A stretch of DNA of 64,000 nucleotides from Streptomyces cynarae (GCF_025642135.1 NZ_CP106793.1:3207001-3271000), one strand, 5' to 3'. Shown: positions 17,086 through 26,556, numbered from the stretch's first letter. The notes: generated by a model not told the origin, from the letters alone. Made by a program: numbers and translations.

Positions 17086-18588
17086 ATGACGAAGATCGTC
17101 AACCACTGGATCGGCGGCAAGACCGCCGAAGGCGCGTCGGGCACGTACGGGCCGGTGACGGATCCGGCGACCGGCGCGGTCACCACGAAGGTCGCGTTCG
17201 CGACCGTGGAGGAGGTGGACGCGGCCGTCGCCGCGGCCAAGGAGGCCTACGCGACCTGGGGCCGGTCCTCGCTCGCGCAGCGCACCTCGATCCTGTTCAG
17301 GTTCCGGGCGCTGCTGGACGAGCACCGCGACGAGATCGCGGAGCTGATCACCGCCGAGCACGGCAAGGTGCACGGCGACGCGCTCGGCGAGGTGGCGCGC
17401 GGCCTGGAGATCGTGGACCTGGCCTGCGGCATCAACGTGCAGCTGAAGGGCGAGCTGTCCACGCAGGTGGCGAGCCGGGTGGACGTGGCCTCGATCCGGC
17501 AGCCGCTGGGCGTGGTCGCGGGCATCACGCCGTTCAACTTCCCGGCGATGGTGCCGATGTGGATGTTCCCGATCGCCATCGCGTGCGGCAACACCTTCGT
17601 GCTGAAGCCGTCCGAGAAGGACCCGTCGGCGTCGATCCGCCTCGCCGAACTGCTGGCGGAGGCGGGTCTGCCGGACGGCGTCTTCAACGTCGTGCACGGC
17701 GACAAGGTGGCCGTGGACCGGCTGCTCGAACACCCGGACGTCAAGGCGGTGTCGTTCGTCGGCTCCACCCCGATCGCCCGCTACATCCACACCACGGCCT
17801 CCGGGAACGGCAAGCGCGTGCAGGCGCTGGGCGGCGCCAAGAACCACATGCTGGTCCTGCCGGACGCCGACCTGGACGCGGCGGCGGACGCGGCGGTCTC
17901 GGCGGCGTACGGCTCCGCGGGTGAGCGCTGCATGGCCGTCTCCGCGGTCGTCGCGGTCGGCTCGATCGGCGACGAGCTGGTGGAGAAGATCCGCGAGCGC
18001 GCCGAGAAGATCAAGATCGGTCCGGGCGACGACCCGGCGTCCGAGATGGGCCCGCTGATCACGAAGGCGCACCGCGACAAGGTGGCGTCGTACGTCGCGG
18101 GCGCGGCGGCGGAGGGCGCCGAGGTCGTCCTCGACGGCACCGGGTACACCGTCGACGGCTACGAGGACGGTCACTGGATCGGCATCTCGCTGCTGGACAG
18201 GGTGCCGACCACGGCGAGGGCGTACCAGGACGAGATCTTCGGCCCGGTGCTGTGCGTCCTGCGCGTGGACACGTACGACGAGGGCGTGGCGCTGATCAAC
18301 TCCTCGCCCTTCGGCAACGGCACCGCGATCTTCACCCGGGACGGCGGCGCGGCCCGCCGCTTCCAGCTGGAGATCGAGGCCGGCATGGTCGGCGTGAACG
18401 TGCCGATCCCGGTCCCGGTGGGCTACCACTCCTTCGGCGGCTGGAAGGACTCGCTCTTCGGCGACCACCACATCTACGGGAACGACGGCACGCACTTCTA
18501 CACCCGCGGCAAGGTGGTCACCTCCCGCTGGCCCGACCCGGCCGACGCCCCGGCGGGCGTGGACCTGGGGTTCCCGCGCAACCACTGA
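17086..18588 (+). CDS. mmsA: Methylmalonate/malonate-semialdehyde dehydrogenase (CoA-acylating)
   Basis: A 500-aa aldehyde dehydrogenase. ITPFNFPAMVPMWMFPIAIA marks the cofactor/active-site Asn region. FVGSTPIARYIHTTASGNGK lies in the NAD site. YGSAGERCMAVSAVVAVGSI carries the catalytic Cys at about 282. The family converts malonate semialdehyde (from inositol) or methylmalonate semialdehyde (from valine) to acetyl- or propionyl-CoA. AAGGAG at 17071-17076 serves the ATG at 17086, and the gene lies 14 bp after iolD. A strong terminator closes the operon at 18610. Confidence 0.95.
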   Translation: MTKIVNHWIGGKTAEGASGTYGPVTDPATGAVTTKVAFATVEEVDAAVAAAKEAYATWGRSSLAQRTSILFRFRALLDEHRDEIAELITAEHGKVHGDALGEVARGLEIVDLACGINVQLKGELSTQVASRVDVASIRQPLGVVAGITPFNFPAMVPMWMFPIAIACGNTFVLKPSEKDPSASIRLAELLAEAGLPDGVFNVVHGDKVAVDRLLEHPDVKAVSFVGSTPIARYIHTTASGNGKRVQALGGAKNHMLVLPDADLDAAADAAVSAAYGSAGERCMAVSAVVAVGSIGDELVEKIRERAEKIKIGPGDDPASEMGPLITKAHRDKVASYVAGAAAEGAEVVLDGTGYTVDGYEDGHWIGISLLDRVPTTARAYQDEIFGPVLCVLRVDTYDEGVALINSSPFGNGTAIFTRDGGAARRFQLEIEAGMVGVNVPIPVPVGYHSFGGWKDSLFGDHHIYGNDGTHFYTRGKVVTSRWPDPADAPAGVDLGFPRNH

Positions 18589-18609
18589 TCATCGCCCGGC
18601 AGGGCTGAC

Positions 18610-18644
18610 GAGGCCGTCCGTCATGCGGACGGCCTCATTTTTTT
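18610..18644 (+). terminator. Strong Rho-independent terminator of the inositol operon
   Basis: GAGGCCGTCCG-tcatg-CGGACGGCCTC is a perfect 11-bp stem with a 5-base loop, followed directly by ATTTTTTT. It begins 21 bp after the mmsA stop. It is the clearest intrinsic terminator in the window. Confidence 0.95.
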
Positions 18645-18888
18645 CCGGGACCCCGTTGCGGTTCCCGCATGACCGCAAGATGCCGAACGGACGGACCGAT
18701 TGACGCGTGATTCAGTCGTAGATCGCGATTCTGGTGCGGATTTCGTAGCTGAACACCCATTGACGCGGCGGTTTTCGTCGGGGTTCGATGCGTGCGCCGG
18801 GAGCGCACCAGAGCATGTACGACCGAAGCCGCGGAGGCGATAACGCTCCCGACCCCACCATGTCGCACGAGTCGATCGGAACCGCCGC

Positions 18889-20286
18889 ATGACCGACACG
18901 CTCCGCCCTGTCGAGAACGCCCCCGTCCCGGTATCGGGCAGTCCCCAGAAGCTCAAGCGGTCCATCGGCGTCGTCGGCGGCACCCTCCTGACCCTGTCGT
19001 GCGTGACGCCCGCCTCCACGCTCTTCGTGGTCGTCCCCGACCTGTTCGGCTCGCTGGGCACCGCCACCGCCCTCACCATCGCCATCGGCTCCGTCCTCTG
19101 TATCGCGGTGGCGTTCTGCTACTCGGAGCTGGGCACCCTGATCCCCAGCGCGGGCGGCGAGTACGCGATGGTGTCGACGCTGGCCGGACGGCTCGCGGGC
19201 TGGCTGGTGTTCGTGCTGTCCCTGCTGGTCGTCATGATCGTGCCACCGGTGATCGCGATGGGCACGGCGGACTACCTGGCTCCGGTGGTGCACCTCGACC
19301 CGGCCATGACGGGCGCCGGGGTCATGCTCCTCGCCACCCTCGCCGGTCTGCTGGATCTGCGCGCCAACGCCTGGATCACCGGCATCTTCCTGGTCCTGGA
19401 AGTCGTGGCCGCGGGCGTCGTCGCGGTCCTCGGCTTCGCGCACGGCGAGCGGGGGGCCGGCAGTCTGGTCTCGATGCAGGTGACCGGCGCCGGAGGGCAC
19501 ACGGACCACGTCACGGCCATGATGGTGGTCTCCGGCCTCGCCATCGCCCTCTTCGTCACCCAGGGCTTCTCGACCGCCGTCTACCTCTCCGAGGAACTGG
19601 AGAACCCGCGCCACACCGTCGCCCGCACGGTCCTCGCCACCCTCGCCATCTCCTCGGTCGTCATCCTGGTCCCGGTCGTCGCGATCACCATGGGCGCCCC
19701 CGACCTCAAGGCGCTGACCGGCGGCGACCTCAGCAGCATGGTCACCGCCTGGTCGAACACCGCCGTCGGCACCTTCGTGAGCCTGTGCGTGGCGCTCGCG
19801 ATCATCAACGCGGGCATCGTCATGGTCATCCAGAACTCCCGCGTGCTGTTCGCCTCGGCCCGCGACAAGGCCTGGCCCGAGCCGGTCAACCACGCGCTCG
19901 CCAAGCTGGGCAGGTTCGGCTCCCCCTGGGTCGCCACCCTCGTCGTCGGCGTCCCCGGCGCACTGCTCTGCTTCGTCAACCTGGACACGCTCTACGGCGT
20001 CACGGGCGTCTCGGTGACCGGCATGTACCTGCTCGTCGCGGTGGCCGCCCTGCTCGCCCGGCGCGGCGCCCACGCGCACACGCCGGCCTGGCGGATGCCG
20101 CTGTGGCCCGCGATGCCGGTCCTGCTGATCGCGGTCCTGGGCTACATCCTCACCCAGCAGGAGGCGACCTACCTGCTGTGGACGGGCGGCATCACGGCCG
20201 CCGCCACCCTCTACTGGGCCCTGTACCTCCGCCCGCGCCGCGCGACCCGCTGGCTGGTGTCGCTCCCGGAGGACGCGCGGGCCTGA
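18889..20286 (+). CDS. APC family amino acid/polyamine permease
   Basis: A 465-aa integral membrane protein with about 12 hydrophobic segments. LKRSIGVVGGTLLTLSCVTP (about residues 22-41) is the helix 1 motif of APC transporters with the unwound Gly-rich stretch. IPSAGGEYAMVSTLAGRLAG follows helix 2. FVTQGFSTAVYLSEELENPR (about residue 223) is the conserved loop with the acidic pair. These carriers take up amino acids or amines with protons. It lies alone; substrate not assignable. The 244-bp upstream region contains an inverted repeat (TTGCGGT...ACCGCAA, about 18656-18678). Confidence 0.9.
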   Translation: MTDTLRPVENAPVPVSGSPQKLKRSIGVVGGTLLTLSCVTPASTLFVVVPDLFGSLGTATALTIAIGSVLCIAVAFCYSELGTLIPSAGGEYAMVSTLAGRLAGWLVFVLSLLVVMIVPPVIAMGTADYLAPVVHLDPAMTGAGVMLLATLAGLLDLRANAWITGIFLVLEVVAAGVVAVLGFAHGERGAGSLVSMQVTGAGGHTDHVTAMMVVSGLAIALFVTQGFSTAVYLSEELENPRHTVARTVLATLAISSVVILVPVVAITMGAPDLKALTGGDLSSMVTAWSNTAVGTFVSLCVALAIINAGIVMVIQNSRVLFASARDKAWPEPVNHALAKLGRFGSPWVATLVVGVPGALLCFVNLDTLYGVTGVSVTGMYLLVAVAALLARRGAHAHTPAWRMPLWPAMPVLLIAVLGYILTQQEATYLLWTGGITAAATLYWALYLRPRRATRWLVSLPEDARA

Positions 20287-20464
20287 GCCGCCGTCCCCGT
20301 CGCCCCGTCGCCCCTGCCGCCCGCACCACCACCGGCGGCTGGGGCGGCCGCGTCGTCGTACCACGGCTGCGGTACGCGGCGGCAGGCCCGTACGCCCGCA
20401 GGAGGGGCCGCGGTTCAGTCCCGCGGCTGCCCCCGTTGTCGGCGGTGGCCTTTACCGTTGACGC

Positions 20465-23110
20465 ATGGATCTTCGACTGCCCGCATTCCGTGGGCTGCGC
20501 CGAGGGGCCGTGGCCGCCGTGGTCGCGGCCCTCCTCGTGCTGGCCGGCGTCGGGACGTGGACGGCCGTCGCATCGGACGACGCACCGGCCGTGCACCGCT
20601 CCGACAGAGTCATGGACATGGGCGGCGGAGTACGGATCGACACCTCGTTCTTCACGTCCGGGTCCCCCGGCCGCCGCCCGGCCGTCCTGCTCGCGCACGG
20701 CTTCGGCGGCAGCAAGGACGACATGACGGACCAGGCGGTCACGCTCGCCCGGGACGGGTACGCGGTGCTGACCTGGTCGGCGCGCGGCTTCGGAAGGTCC
20801 ACAGGGAAGATCGGGCTGAACGACCCGAAGAGCGAGGTCGCCGATGTCTCCCGGCTCATCGACTGGCTGGCGCAGCGGCCGGAGGTCCGGCTGGACAAGC
20901 CGGGCGACCCGCGCGTGGGCATGGCCGGCGCGTCCTACGGCGGCGCGATCGCGCTGCTGGCCGCGGGGTACGACCACCGGGTGGACGCCATCGCCCCGGC
21001 GATCACGTACTGGAACCTGGCGGACGCCCTGTTCCCGAACGGCGTGTTCAAGAAGCTGTGGGCAGGCGTCTTCGTGAACTCCGGCGGCGGCTGTGCGAAG
21101 TTCACCGCCGAGCTGTGCCGGATGTACGAGCGGGTCGCCGAGTCCGGCAAGCCCGACACCGAGGCGCGTGCCCTGCTCCAGGCGCGTTCGCCGTCCGCCG
21201 TGGCAGAGGACATCAAGGTGCCCACCCTGCTGGTGCAGGGCCAGTCCGACTCGCTGTTCCCGCTCGGGCAGGCGGACGCGGCGGCCCGGGCGATCCGGGC
21301 CGACGGCGCCCCGGTGGACGTCGACTGGATCGCGGGCGGCCACGACGGCGGGGACATGGAGACCAGCCGCGTGCAGGCCCGTGACACCGCCTGGTTCGAC
21401 CGCTATCTGAAGGGCGACAAGGGCGTCGACACAGGGCCCGCCTTCCGGATCACCCGCACCGGCGGCATCGACTCCACGGACGGCGCGGCCCAGTTGAAGG
21501 GCGCGAGCGGCGCCTCGTACCAGGGGCTGGAGAGCGGGCAGCGGACGGTCGAGCTCAGCGGCCGTCAGCAGCGGTTCGCCAACCCGGCCGGGGCCACCCC
21601 GCCCGCGGTCTCCGCCCTCCCCGGGCTCGGCGGCTCGGGCGGCCTCGCCCAGCTGTCGTCGCTGGGCGTCGGGGTGTCGCTCGACTTCCCCGGACAGTAC
21701 GCGCAGTTCGACTCACGTCCCGTGCGCCAGGACCTGTGGATCACCGGCTCGCCGACCGTGACGGTGCATGTCACCTCGACGAGCGACGACGCCGTACTGT
21801 TCGGGAAGGTGTACGACGTCGGCCCCGGCAAGGGACAGCCGGTACTGCCGTCACAACTGGTCGCCCCCGTCCGGGTGGAGGGAGCCAAGACCGGCAAGGA
21901 CGTCACGCTGACCCTGCCCGCCGTCGACCACGAGGTGCAGAAGGGACACCGGCTCCGGCTGGTCCTCGCCTCCACGGACCTCGGCTACGCCTCCCCGACC
22001 GCACCCGCCACGTACACGGTCTCCCTGAAGAGCGGACTGAAGGTGCCGACGGCGCCCGGGGTCGCGACCGCTGCGGCCCCGCTTCCCTCCTGGGTGTGGT
22101 GGCTGCCGGTGACCGGAGCGGTCGTCGCGGCGGCCCTGCTGCTCACGGCCCGCCGCCGTACGACGGCACCGGCACCCGACCCGGCGCTGGCGGACGTCCC
22201 GCTGCACATCACCGGCCTGAGCAAGCGGTACGCGAAGTCGGCGGACCGGTACGCGGTCAAGGACCTGTCCTTCCGCGTGGCGAAGGGACAGGTGCTGGGC
22301 CTGCTGGGGCCGAACGGCGCGGGCAAGACCACAACGCTGCGCATGCTGATGGGCCTGATCCGGCCGGACGGCGGCGAGATCCGCGTCTTCGGCCATGCGG
22401 TGCGCCCGGGTGCGCCGGTGCTGTCACGGGTCGGGGCCTTCGTGGAGGGCGCCGGATTCCTGCCGCACCTGTCCGGCCGGGAGAACCTGGAGCTGTACTG
22501 GCGAGCGACGGGCCGCCCGGCCGAGGACGCGCACCTGGACGAGGCGCTGGAGATCGCGGGGCTCGGCGACGCGCTGGAGCGCGCGGTGCGCACGTACTCC
22601 CAGGGCATGCGGCAGCGCCTCGCCATCGCCCAGGCGATGCTCGGCCTGCCGGACCTGCTGATCCTGGACGAGCCGACCAACGGCCTGGACCCGCCCCAGA
22701 TCCGCGAGATGCGCGAGGTCATGATCCGGTACGCGGCGGGCGGGCGCACGGTCATCGTCTCCAGCCACCTGCTGGCGGAGGTCGAGCAGTCCTGCACCCA
22801 CCTGGTGGTCATGGACCGCGGCCGACTGCTCCAGGCGGGCCCGGTCAAGGAGATCATCGGCTCGGGCGACACCCTGCTCGTCGGCACCGCCGCACCCGTG
22901 GAGGAGCCCCTCGTCGAAAAGGTGGGCGCACTGCCGGGCGTCGCCTCGGCGGTGCGCACGGAGGACGGGCTGCTGGTCCGGCTCGACGCGGGCGGCAGCG
23001 CGCCGCGGCTGGTCGCGGAGCTGGTGCGGCTGGAGGTCCCCGTGGAGTCCGTGGGCCCCCACCGGCGTCTGGAGGACGCCTTCCTGACCCTGATCGGAGG
23101 TTCCGCATGA
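20465..23110 (+). CDS. Fusion of extracellular S15-type alpha/beta hydrolase and ABC transporter ATPase
   Basis: An 881-aa protein in one uninterrupted frame. Residues 1-36 hold a membrane helix. Residues 45-510 form an X-Pro dipeptidyl-peptidase/S15-like hydrolase: LLAHGFGGSKDDM oxyanion region, nucleophile Ser157 in GMAGASYGGAIALL, GGHDGGD with a likely catalytic His, then a jelly-roll domain. A second helix lies at about 540-563 (LPSWVWWLPVTGAVVAAALL). Residues 575-881 form an ABC ATPase: Walker A LLGPNGAGKTTTLR, signature YSQGMRQRLAIAQ, Walker B LLILDEPTNGLD. The two helices put the hydrolase outside and the ATPase inside. It overlaps the permease start by 4 bp (ATGA). Likely role: processing or expelling a peptide. 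Confidence 0.9.
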   Translation: MDLRLPAFRGLRRGAVAAVVAALLVLAGVGTWTAVASDDAPAVHRSDRVMDMGGGVRIDTSFFTSGSPGRRPAVLLAHGFGGSKDDMTDQAVTLARDGYAVLTWSARGFGRSTGKIGLNDPKSEVADVSRLIDWLAQRPEVRLDKPGDPRVGMAGASYGGAIALLAAGYDHRVDAIAPAITYWNLADALFPNGVFKKLWAGVFVNSGGGCAKFTAELCRMYERVAESGKPDTEARALLQARSPSAVAEDIKVPTLLVQGQSDSLFPLGQADAAARAIRADGAPVDVDWIAGGHDGGDMETSRVQARDTAWFDRYLKGDKGVDTGPAFRITRTGGIDSTDGAAQLKGASGASYQGLESGQRTVELSGRQQRFANPAGATPPAVSALPGLGGSGGLAQLSSLGVGVSLDFPGQYAQFDSRPVRQDLWITGSPTVTVHVTSTSDDAVLFGKVYDVGPGKGQPVLPSQLVAPVRVEGAKTGKDVTLTLPAVDHEVQKGHRLRLVLASTDLGYASPTAPATYTVSLKSGLKVPTAPGVATAAAPLPSWVWWLPVTGAVVAAALLLTARRRTTAPAPDPALADVPLHITGLSKRYAKSADRYAVKDLSFRVAKGQVLGLLGPNGAGKTTTLRMLMGLIRPDGGEIRVFGHAVRPGAPVLSRVGAFVEGAGFLPHLSGRENLELYWRATGRPAEDAHLDEALEIAGLGDALERAVRTYSQGMRQRLAIAQAMLGLPDLLILDEPTNGLDPPQIREMREVMIRYAAGGRTVIVSSHLLAEVEQSCTHLVVMDRGRLLQAGPVKEIIGSGDTLLVGTAAPVEEPLVEKVGALPGVASAVRTEDGLLVRLDAGGSAPRLVAELVRLEVPVESVGPHRRLEDAFLTLIGGSA

Positions 23111-23970
23111 GTGCGCTCGCCGAGCGGGCGGAGACGGCCGACGGGTACCGGGCGCGGCGGACGCTGCCGCTGCGTGTGGAGCTCGTCCGGCAGTTGAAGC
23201 GGCGCCGCACCCTCGTGATGGGTGCCATCCTGACCCTGCTGCCGTTCGTGCTGGTCGTCGCGTTCGCCATCGGCGGCGACCCGGGCTCGCGCAACGGCCG
23301 GGTGACGCTGATGGACACGGCGACCGCGTCGGGTGCCAACTTCGCCGCGGTGAACCTGTTCGTCTCCGCCGGGTTCCTGCTGGTCATCCCGGTGGCCCTG
23401 TTCTGCGGCGACACGGTCGCCTCGGAGGCGAGTTGGTCCTCGCTGCGCTATCTGCTCGCGGCACCCGTCCCCCGCACCCGCCTGCTGTGGTCCAAGCTCG
23501 CGGTGGGGCTCGGCATGAGCCTCGCGGCCATGGTGCTGCTGCCGGTCGTCGCGCTCGCGGTGGGGACGGCCGCCTACGGCTGGGGCCCGCTGAACATACC
23601 GACCGGCGGCTCCCTCTCCCCGGGCACGGCGGCTGCGCGGCTGGCCGTCGTGGTGGCGTACATCTTCGTGTCCCAACTGGTCACCGCCGGGCTCGCGTTC
23701 TGGCTGTCGACGAAGACGGACGCCCCGCTGGGCGCGGTGGGCGGCGCGGTCGGGCTCACCATCGTGGGGAACGTGCTGGACGCGGTCACCGCTCTCGGCC
23801 ACTGGCGCGACTTCCTGCCGGCGCACTGGCAGTTCGCCTGGGCCGACGCGGTGCAGACCCAGCCGGAGTGGGCCGGCATGGTCCAGGGCACGGCGATCTC
23901 GGTGACGTACGCGCTCGTGCTGTTCGCCCTGGCGTTCCGCGGTTTCGCCCGCAAGGACGTCGTCTCCTAG
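23107..23970 (+). CDS. ABC transporter permease, partner of the hydrolase-ATPase fusion
   Basis: A 287-aa membrane protein with about six hydrophobic segments: RTLVMGAILTLLPFVLVVAF near the start, LFVSAGFLLVIPVALFCGDT, MSLAAMVLLPVVALAVGTAA, VVVAYIFVSQLVTAGLAFWL and a C-terminal helix before FRGFARKDVVS. The GDTVASEASWSSLRYLLAAP loop is typical of ABC-2 permeases. Its ATG overlaps the fusion protein's stop (ATGA), so the two are made together and form one export system. A bidirectional terminator follows. Confidence 0.9.
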   Translation: MSALAERAETADGYRARRTLPLRVELVRQLKRRRTLVMGAILTLLPFVLVVAFAIGGDPGSRNGRVTLMDTATASGANFAAVNLFVSAGFLLVIPVALFCGDTVASEASWSSLRYLLAAPVPRTRLLWSKLAVGLGMSLAAMVLLPVVALAVGTAAYGWGPLNIPTGGSLSPGTAAARLAVVVAYIFVSQLVTAGLAFWLSTKTDAPLGAVGGAVGLTIVGNVLDAVTALGHWRDFLPAHWQFAWADAVQTQPEWAGMVQGTAISVTYALVLFALAFRGFARKDVVS

Positions 23971-24014
23971 GACAGCCGGGGATCCCCGGAGCCGAGTGGC
24001 CGGGGCGCATACGA

Positions 24015-24051
24015 AGGAGCGGCCCGCCGAATCGTTCGGCGGGCCGCTCCT
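24015..24051. terminator. Bidirectional terminator between ABC permease and rodlin
   Basis: A perfect 17-bp stem (AGGAGCGGCCCGCCGAA and its complement) with a 3-base loop lies between two converging genes, 45 bp after the permease stop and 22 bp past the rodlin stop. It can act on both strands. Confidence 0.9.
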
Positions 24052-24072
24052 CGTGCGCCGGAAGTTCCGGAC

Positions 24073-24480
24073 TCAGCCGTTGTTGGTGCCGTTCGCGGAC
24101 AGGACCGGAACGTCGTCCAGGATGTGCGACAGCGGCTCGTCGCCCTTGGCCTGGGTGGAGTTCTCCGTGCACTGCTGGTTCTGCGACGCCGACAGGACGG
24201 GGACGTCCTGGACGCCGACCGGCACCAGGCCGACGAGCGAACCGGCGTTGACCTTCGCCGGCAGACCGACACAGGGCTTGTTCAGCGAGCCCTGGATGAG
24301 CGCCATCTGGGGGCTCATCGCGCCGTAGGTGGCCGAGTTGCCGTACTGCTGCGTCGAGGTGTTGCCGTTGGTGGACGTCGTCCCGGTGTCGTCACCGAGC
24401 GCCAGCGCCTGCGGAGCGGCCGCCGCCGAGACGCCCACCACGGAAGCAGCGACCGCCGCGGCGGCCATGAACCTCTTCAT
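24073..24480 (-). CDS. rdlB: Rodlin (RdlB position)
   Basis: A 135-aa secreted protein. Signal peptide [20 protein letters not shown] ends near residue 28. The mature rodlin contains [77 protein letters not shown] and a final VPVLSANGT. Rodlins order the chaplin fibrils into the rodlet layer of aerial hyphae and spores. The ATG at 24480 is one codon after an in-frame GTG. It diverges from the second rodlin with a 254-bp shared promoter region, the same arrangement as rdlA/rdlB of S. coelicolor. The letter is assigned by order, not by function. Confidence 0.95.
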   Translation of the reverse strand: MKRFMAAAAVAASVVGVSAAAAPQALALGDDTGTTSTNGNTSTQQYGNSATYGAMSPQMALIQGSLNKPCVGLPAKVNAGSLVGLVPVGVQDVPVLSASQNQQCTENSTQAKGDEPLSHILDDVPVLSANGTNNG

Positions 24481-24734
24481 CACTTGCTAGTCCCTTCTGG
24501 AGAAACCCCGTCCACCGGAGCGCTCTGGACAACTGCCGCACGGTGTCATGGTTGCTCCCCTTCACTCCGATGGCCGATATCGAGAGGCGCAGGCGGATCC
24601 GTGCGCCGGGCGCGTATTTCCAGAATTACTGCCCGCGGAACGGGCCCGACCGGGTGAACGGCCGAAACCAATACGAGGGTTCCGGGTTGGTCGCAGAGCA
24701 GGAACACGTGTCTTCTGTCAGGAAAGGAACCGAC

Positions 24735-25145
24735 ATGTTCAAGAAGGCGATGGCCGCGGCTGCGGTCGCGGCTTCCGTGGTGGGTGTCTCGGCGGCGGCC
24801 GCTCCGCATGCCCTGGCGCTCGGTGACGACACCGGCACCACCTCCACCAACTCGAACACCATCTCCGAGTCGTTCGGCAACTCGGCGACCTCGGGCGCCA
24901 TGAGTCCGCAGATGTCCCTGGTGCAGGGCTCCCTGAACAAGCTCTGCCTCGGTGCGCCGGCCAAGGCCAACGCCGGTTCGCTCGTCGGCCTGGTGCCGGT
25001 CGCCGTGCAGGACGTCCCGGTCCTGTCGGCTCCGCAGAACCAGCAGTGCACCGAGAACTCCACCCAGGCCAAGGGCGACGAGCCGCTGTCGCACGTCCTG
25101 GAGGACGTTCCGGTCCTGTCCGCGAACGGAACCGGCAACCGCTGA
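24735..25145 (+). CDS. rdlA: Rodlin (RdlA position)
   Basis: A 136-aa secreted protein very similar to its divergent neighbour. The signal peptide is [20 protein letters not shown] and following residues, then [40 protein letters not shown] and the shared [20 protein letters not shown] block. The two conserved Cys (in NKLCLG and QQCTE) are kept. Most differences from the other rodlin fall in residues 40-60. GGAAAGGAACCGAC precedes the ATG at 24735. Expressed with chaplins during aerial growth in relatives. Confidence 0.95.
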   Translation: MFKKAMAAAAVAASVVGVSAAAAPHALALGDDTGTTSTNSNTISESFGNSATSGAMSPQMSLVQGSLNKLCLGAPAKANAGSLVGLVPVAVQDVPVLSAPQNQQCTENSTQAKGDEPLSHVLEDVPVLSANGTGNR

Positions 25146-25463
25146 CCGCCTTCGCGCACCGGTCGGCCGCCCGCTTTCGCATCTTCGGCGCCCCGGACGC
25201 GGGCGGTCGTCGGCGAATTCTTCTTTTCCCGGCCTCCTCCCCAACGGCTTTAAGTCGCACGAAGTCACGCGGACGGCCCGCCCCGCCTTTCGTGTGTATT
25301 CACGATCGGCGTTCGGGTGAATTGCGTGGCGGCCCTCGCCAGGGAGTTGCTTCGGCCGTCTATTCCTCGTTTCACAGATGCAGGTCGTGCGGCGAGCCGT
25401 TTCAAGCCGTGCTCGCTCGGTTTCGGCCGTCACAGGGGCACGACCGCACAGAAGGGAAATTCC

Positions 25464-25697
25464 GTGAAGCACAAGAAGAGCGCCGCCGTCGTGGCCGGCG
25501 CCATCATGGCTCTGGGAATGGCCGCGCCGGCCATGGCGGACTCCGGAGCCGACGCGTCCGCGACCAACTCCCCGGGTGTCCTGTCCGGGAACGTCATCCA
25601 GGTTCCCGTGCACGTGCCCGTCAACGTCTGCGGCAACAGCCTCAACATCATCGCGCTGCTGAACCCCACAGCCGGCAACGCGTGCTCCAACACCTGA
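25464..25697 (+). CDS. Short chaplin (ChpD position)
   Basis: A 77-aa precursor starting at GTG 25464 after GAAGGGAAATTCC. The signal peptide ends at about residue 25 (AAPAMA). The chaplin domain contains NSPGVLSGNVIQVPVHVPVN, VCGNSLNIIALLNPTAGNAC and SNT, with the two Cys of the domain. It lies 318 bp after a rodlin gene; that gap carries no other gene I can support and should hold the promoter and a leader. Order (rodlin, rodlin, short chaplin, long chaplin) mirrors chpD in S. coelicolor. Confidence 0.94.
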   Translation: MKHKKSAAVVAGAIMALGMAAPAMADSGADASATNSPGVLSGNVIQVPVHVPVNVCGNSLNIIALLNPTAGNACSNT

Positions 25698-25833
25698 CGC
25701 CATGGCCGCGCGCGGCTGAGGTCGTCGCACACCAGCCGTCCGGCTGTGTCACGGCCGGCCTTGGACTGCTCTTCTCGGTTCCAGGGCCGGCTTTACCACT
25801 TATCCCACCTCTACCAGCAGGAAGACAACGAGA

Positions 25834-26556
25834 TTGCGACAGACCCTGAGCAGGGGAATGGTCGCGGCGGCCGCCGCGACGGGCATTCTGTCCCTGTGCG
25901 GCAGCCCGGTGTTCGCCGACTCGACCGCCGACGGCTCGACGTCCGGATCACCGGGCCTCGCGTCCGGCAACACCATCCAGGCCCCCGTGAACGTCCCCGT
26001 CAATGTCTGCGGCAACACGGTCAACGTGATCGCCGTGCTGAACCCGGCGTTCGGCAACGCCTGTGCCAACGGCCGGGGCGCCACGGCATCCCCTGCACCC
26101 GTGACCCCCGCCCCCACACCGACCGTCCCGGTGCAGACGCCGCCGCACGGCAACGGTTCCGGCACCCCGAGCACCCCACCCGGGTCGGGCACCTCGAGCA
26201 CCCCGCCCGGGTCCGGCACCACGACCACCCCGCCCGGGTCCGGCACCACGACCACCCCGCCCGGGTCCGGCACCACGAACCCTCCGGGCTCCGGGGCGAC
26301 GCCCCAGACGCCGGGCACCGGGACGACCCCGCCGGAAGGAACGCTGCCTCCGCAGGGAACGCTGCCGCCCCAGGCTGGTGTCCCGCAGACGAACATCCCG
26401 CGGGCCGGCGTGCAGCCCGTCGCGGCCTCGCACACCCTGCCCGCCCTGGCGGAGACCGGCAGTGAGGGCCTCCTCGCGGCCTCGGCCGTCAGCGTCGCGA
26501 TGCTGACCGGCGGGCTCATCCTGTACCGACGGGGGCGGGTCACCTCCCGCCGGTAG
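25834..26556 (+). CDS. Sortase-anchored chaplin with a single chaplin domain (ChpA position)
   Basis: A 240-aa protein from TTG at 25834, the only sensible start before its signal peptide (about residues 1-28, ending SPVFA). One chaplin domain follows: GSPGLASGNTIQAPVNVPVN, VCGNTVNVIAVLNPAFGNAC, about residues 38-80. A Pro/Thr/Ser/Gly linker of about 130 residues contains 9-residue repeats. Then comes a sorting signal: LAETG, hydrophobic helix EGLLAASAVSVAMLTGGLIL and basic tail YRRGRVTSRR. Sortase would tie it to peptidoglycan as the anchor of the chaplin layer. Long chaplins usually carry two chaplin domains, so one domain plus long linker is unusual. Confidence 0.92.
   Translation: MRQTLSRGMVAAAAATGILSLCGSPVFADSTADGSTSGSPGLASGNTIQAPVNVPVNVCGNTVNVIAVLNPAFGNACANGRGATASPAPVTPAPTPTVPVQTPPHGNGSGTPSTPPGSGTSSTPPGSGTTTTPPGSGTTTTPPGSGTTNPPGSGATPQTPGTGTTPPEGTLPPQGTLPPQAGVPQTNIPRAGVQPVAASHTLPALAETGSEGLLAASAVSVAMLTGGLILYRRGRVTSRR
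26170..26277 (+). repeat. 27-bp tandem repeats in the chaplin linker
   Basis: Four 27-bp units start at 26170, 26197, 26224 and 26251; the last two are identical. Each encodes a nine-residue unit of the type TTPPGSGTT. A shorter, diverged unit follows. They lengthen the wall-spanning linker of the anchored chaplin and could vary in number between strains. Confidence 0.88.

Noticed and set aside
18712..20364. Long minus-strand frame (about 550 codons) opposite the APC permease
   Set aside because: The product is Gly/Asp/His-rich low-complexity sequence opposite a clear membrane transporter.
24015..24051. Perfect 17-bp inverted repeat as a transposon end
   Set aside because: It sits between two converging stops with a 3-base loop, which is a terminator arrangement; there is no transposase or target duplication.
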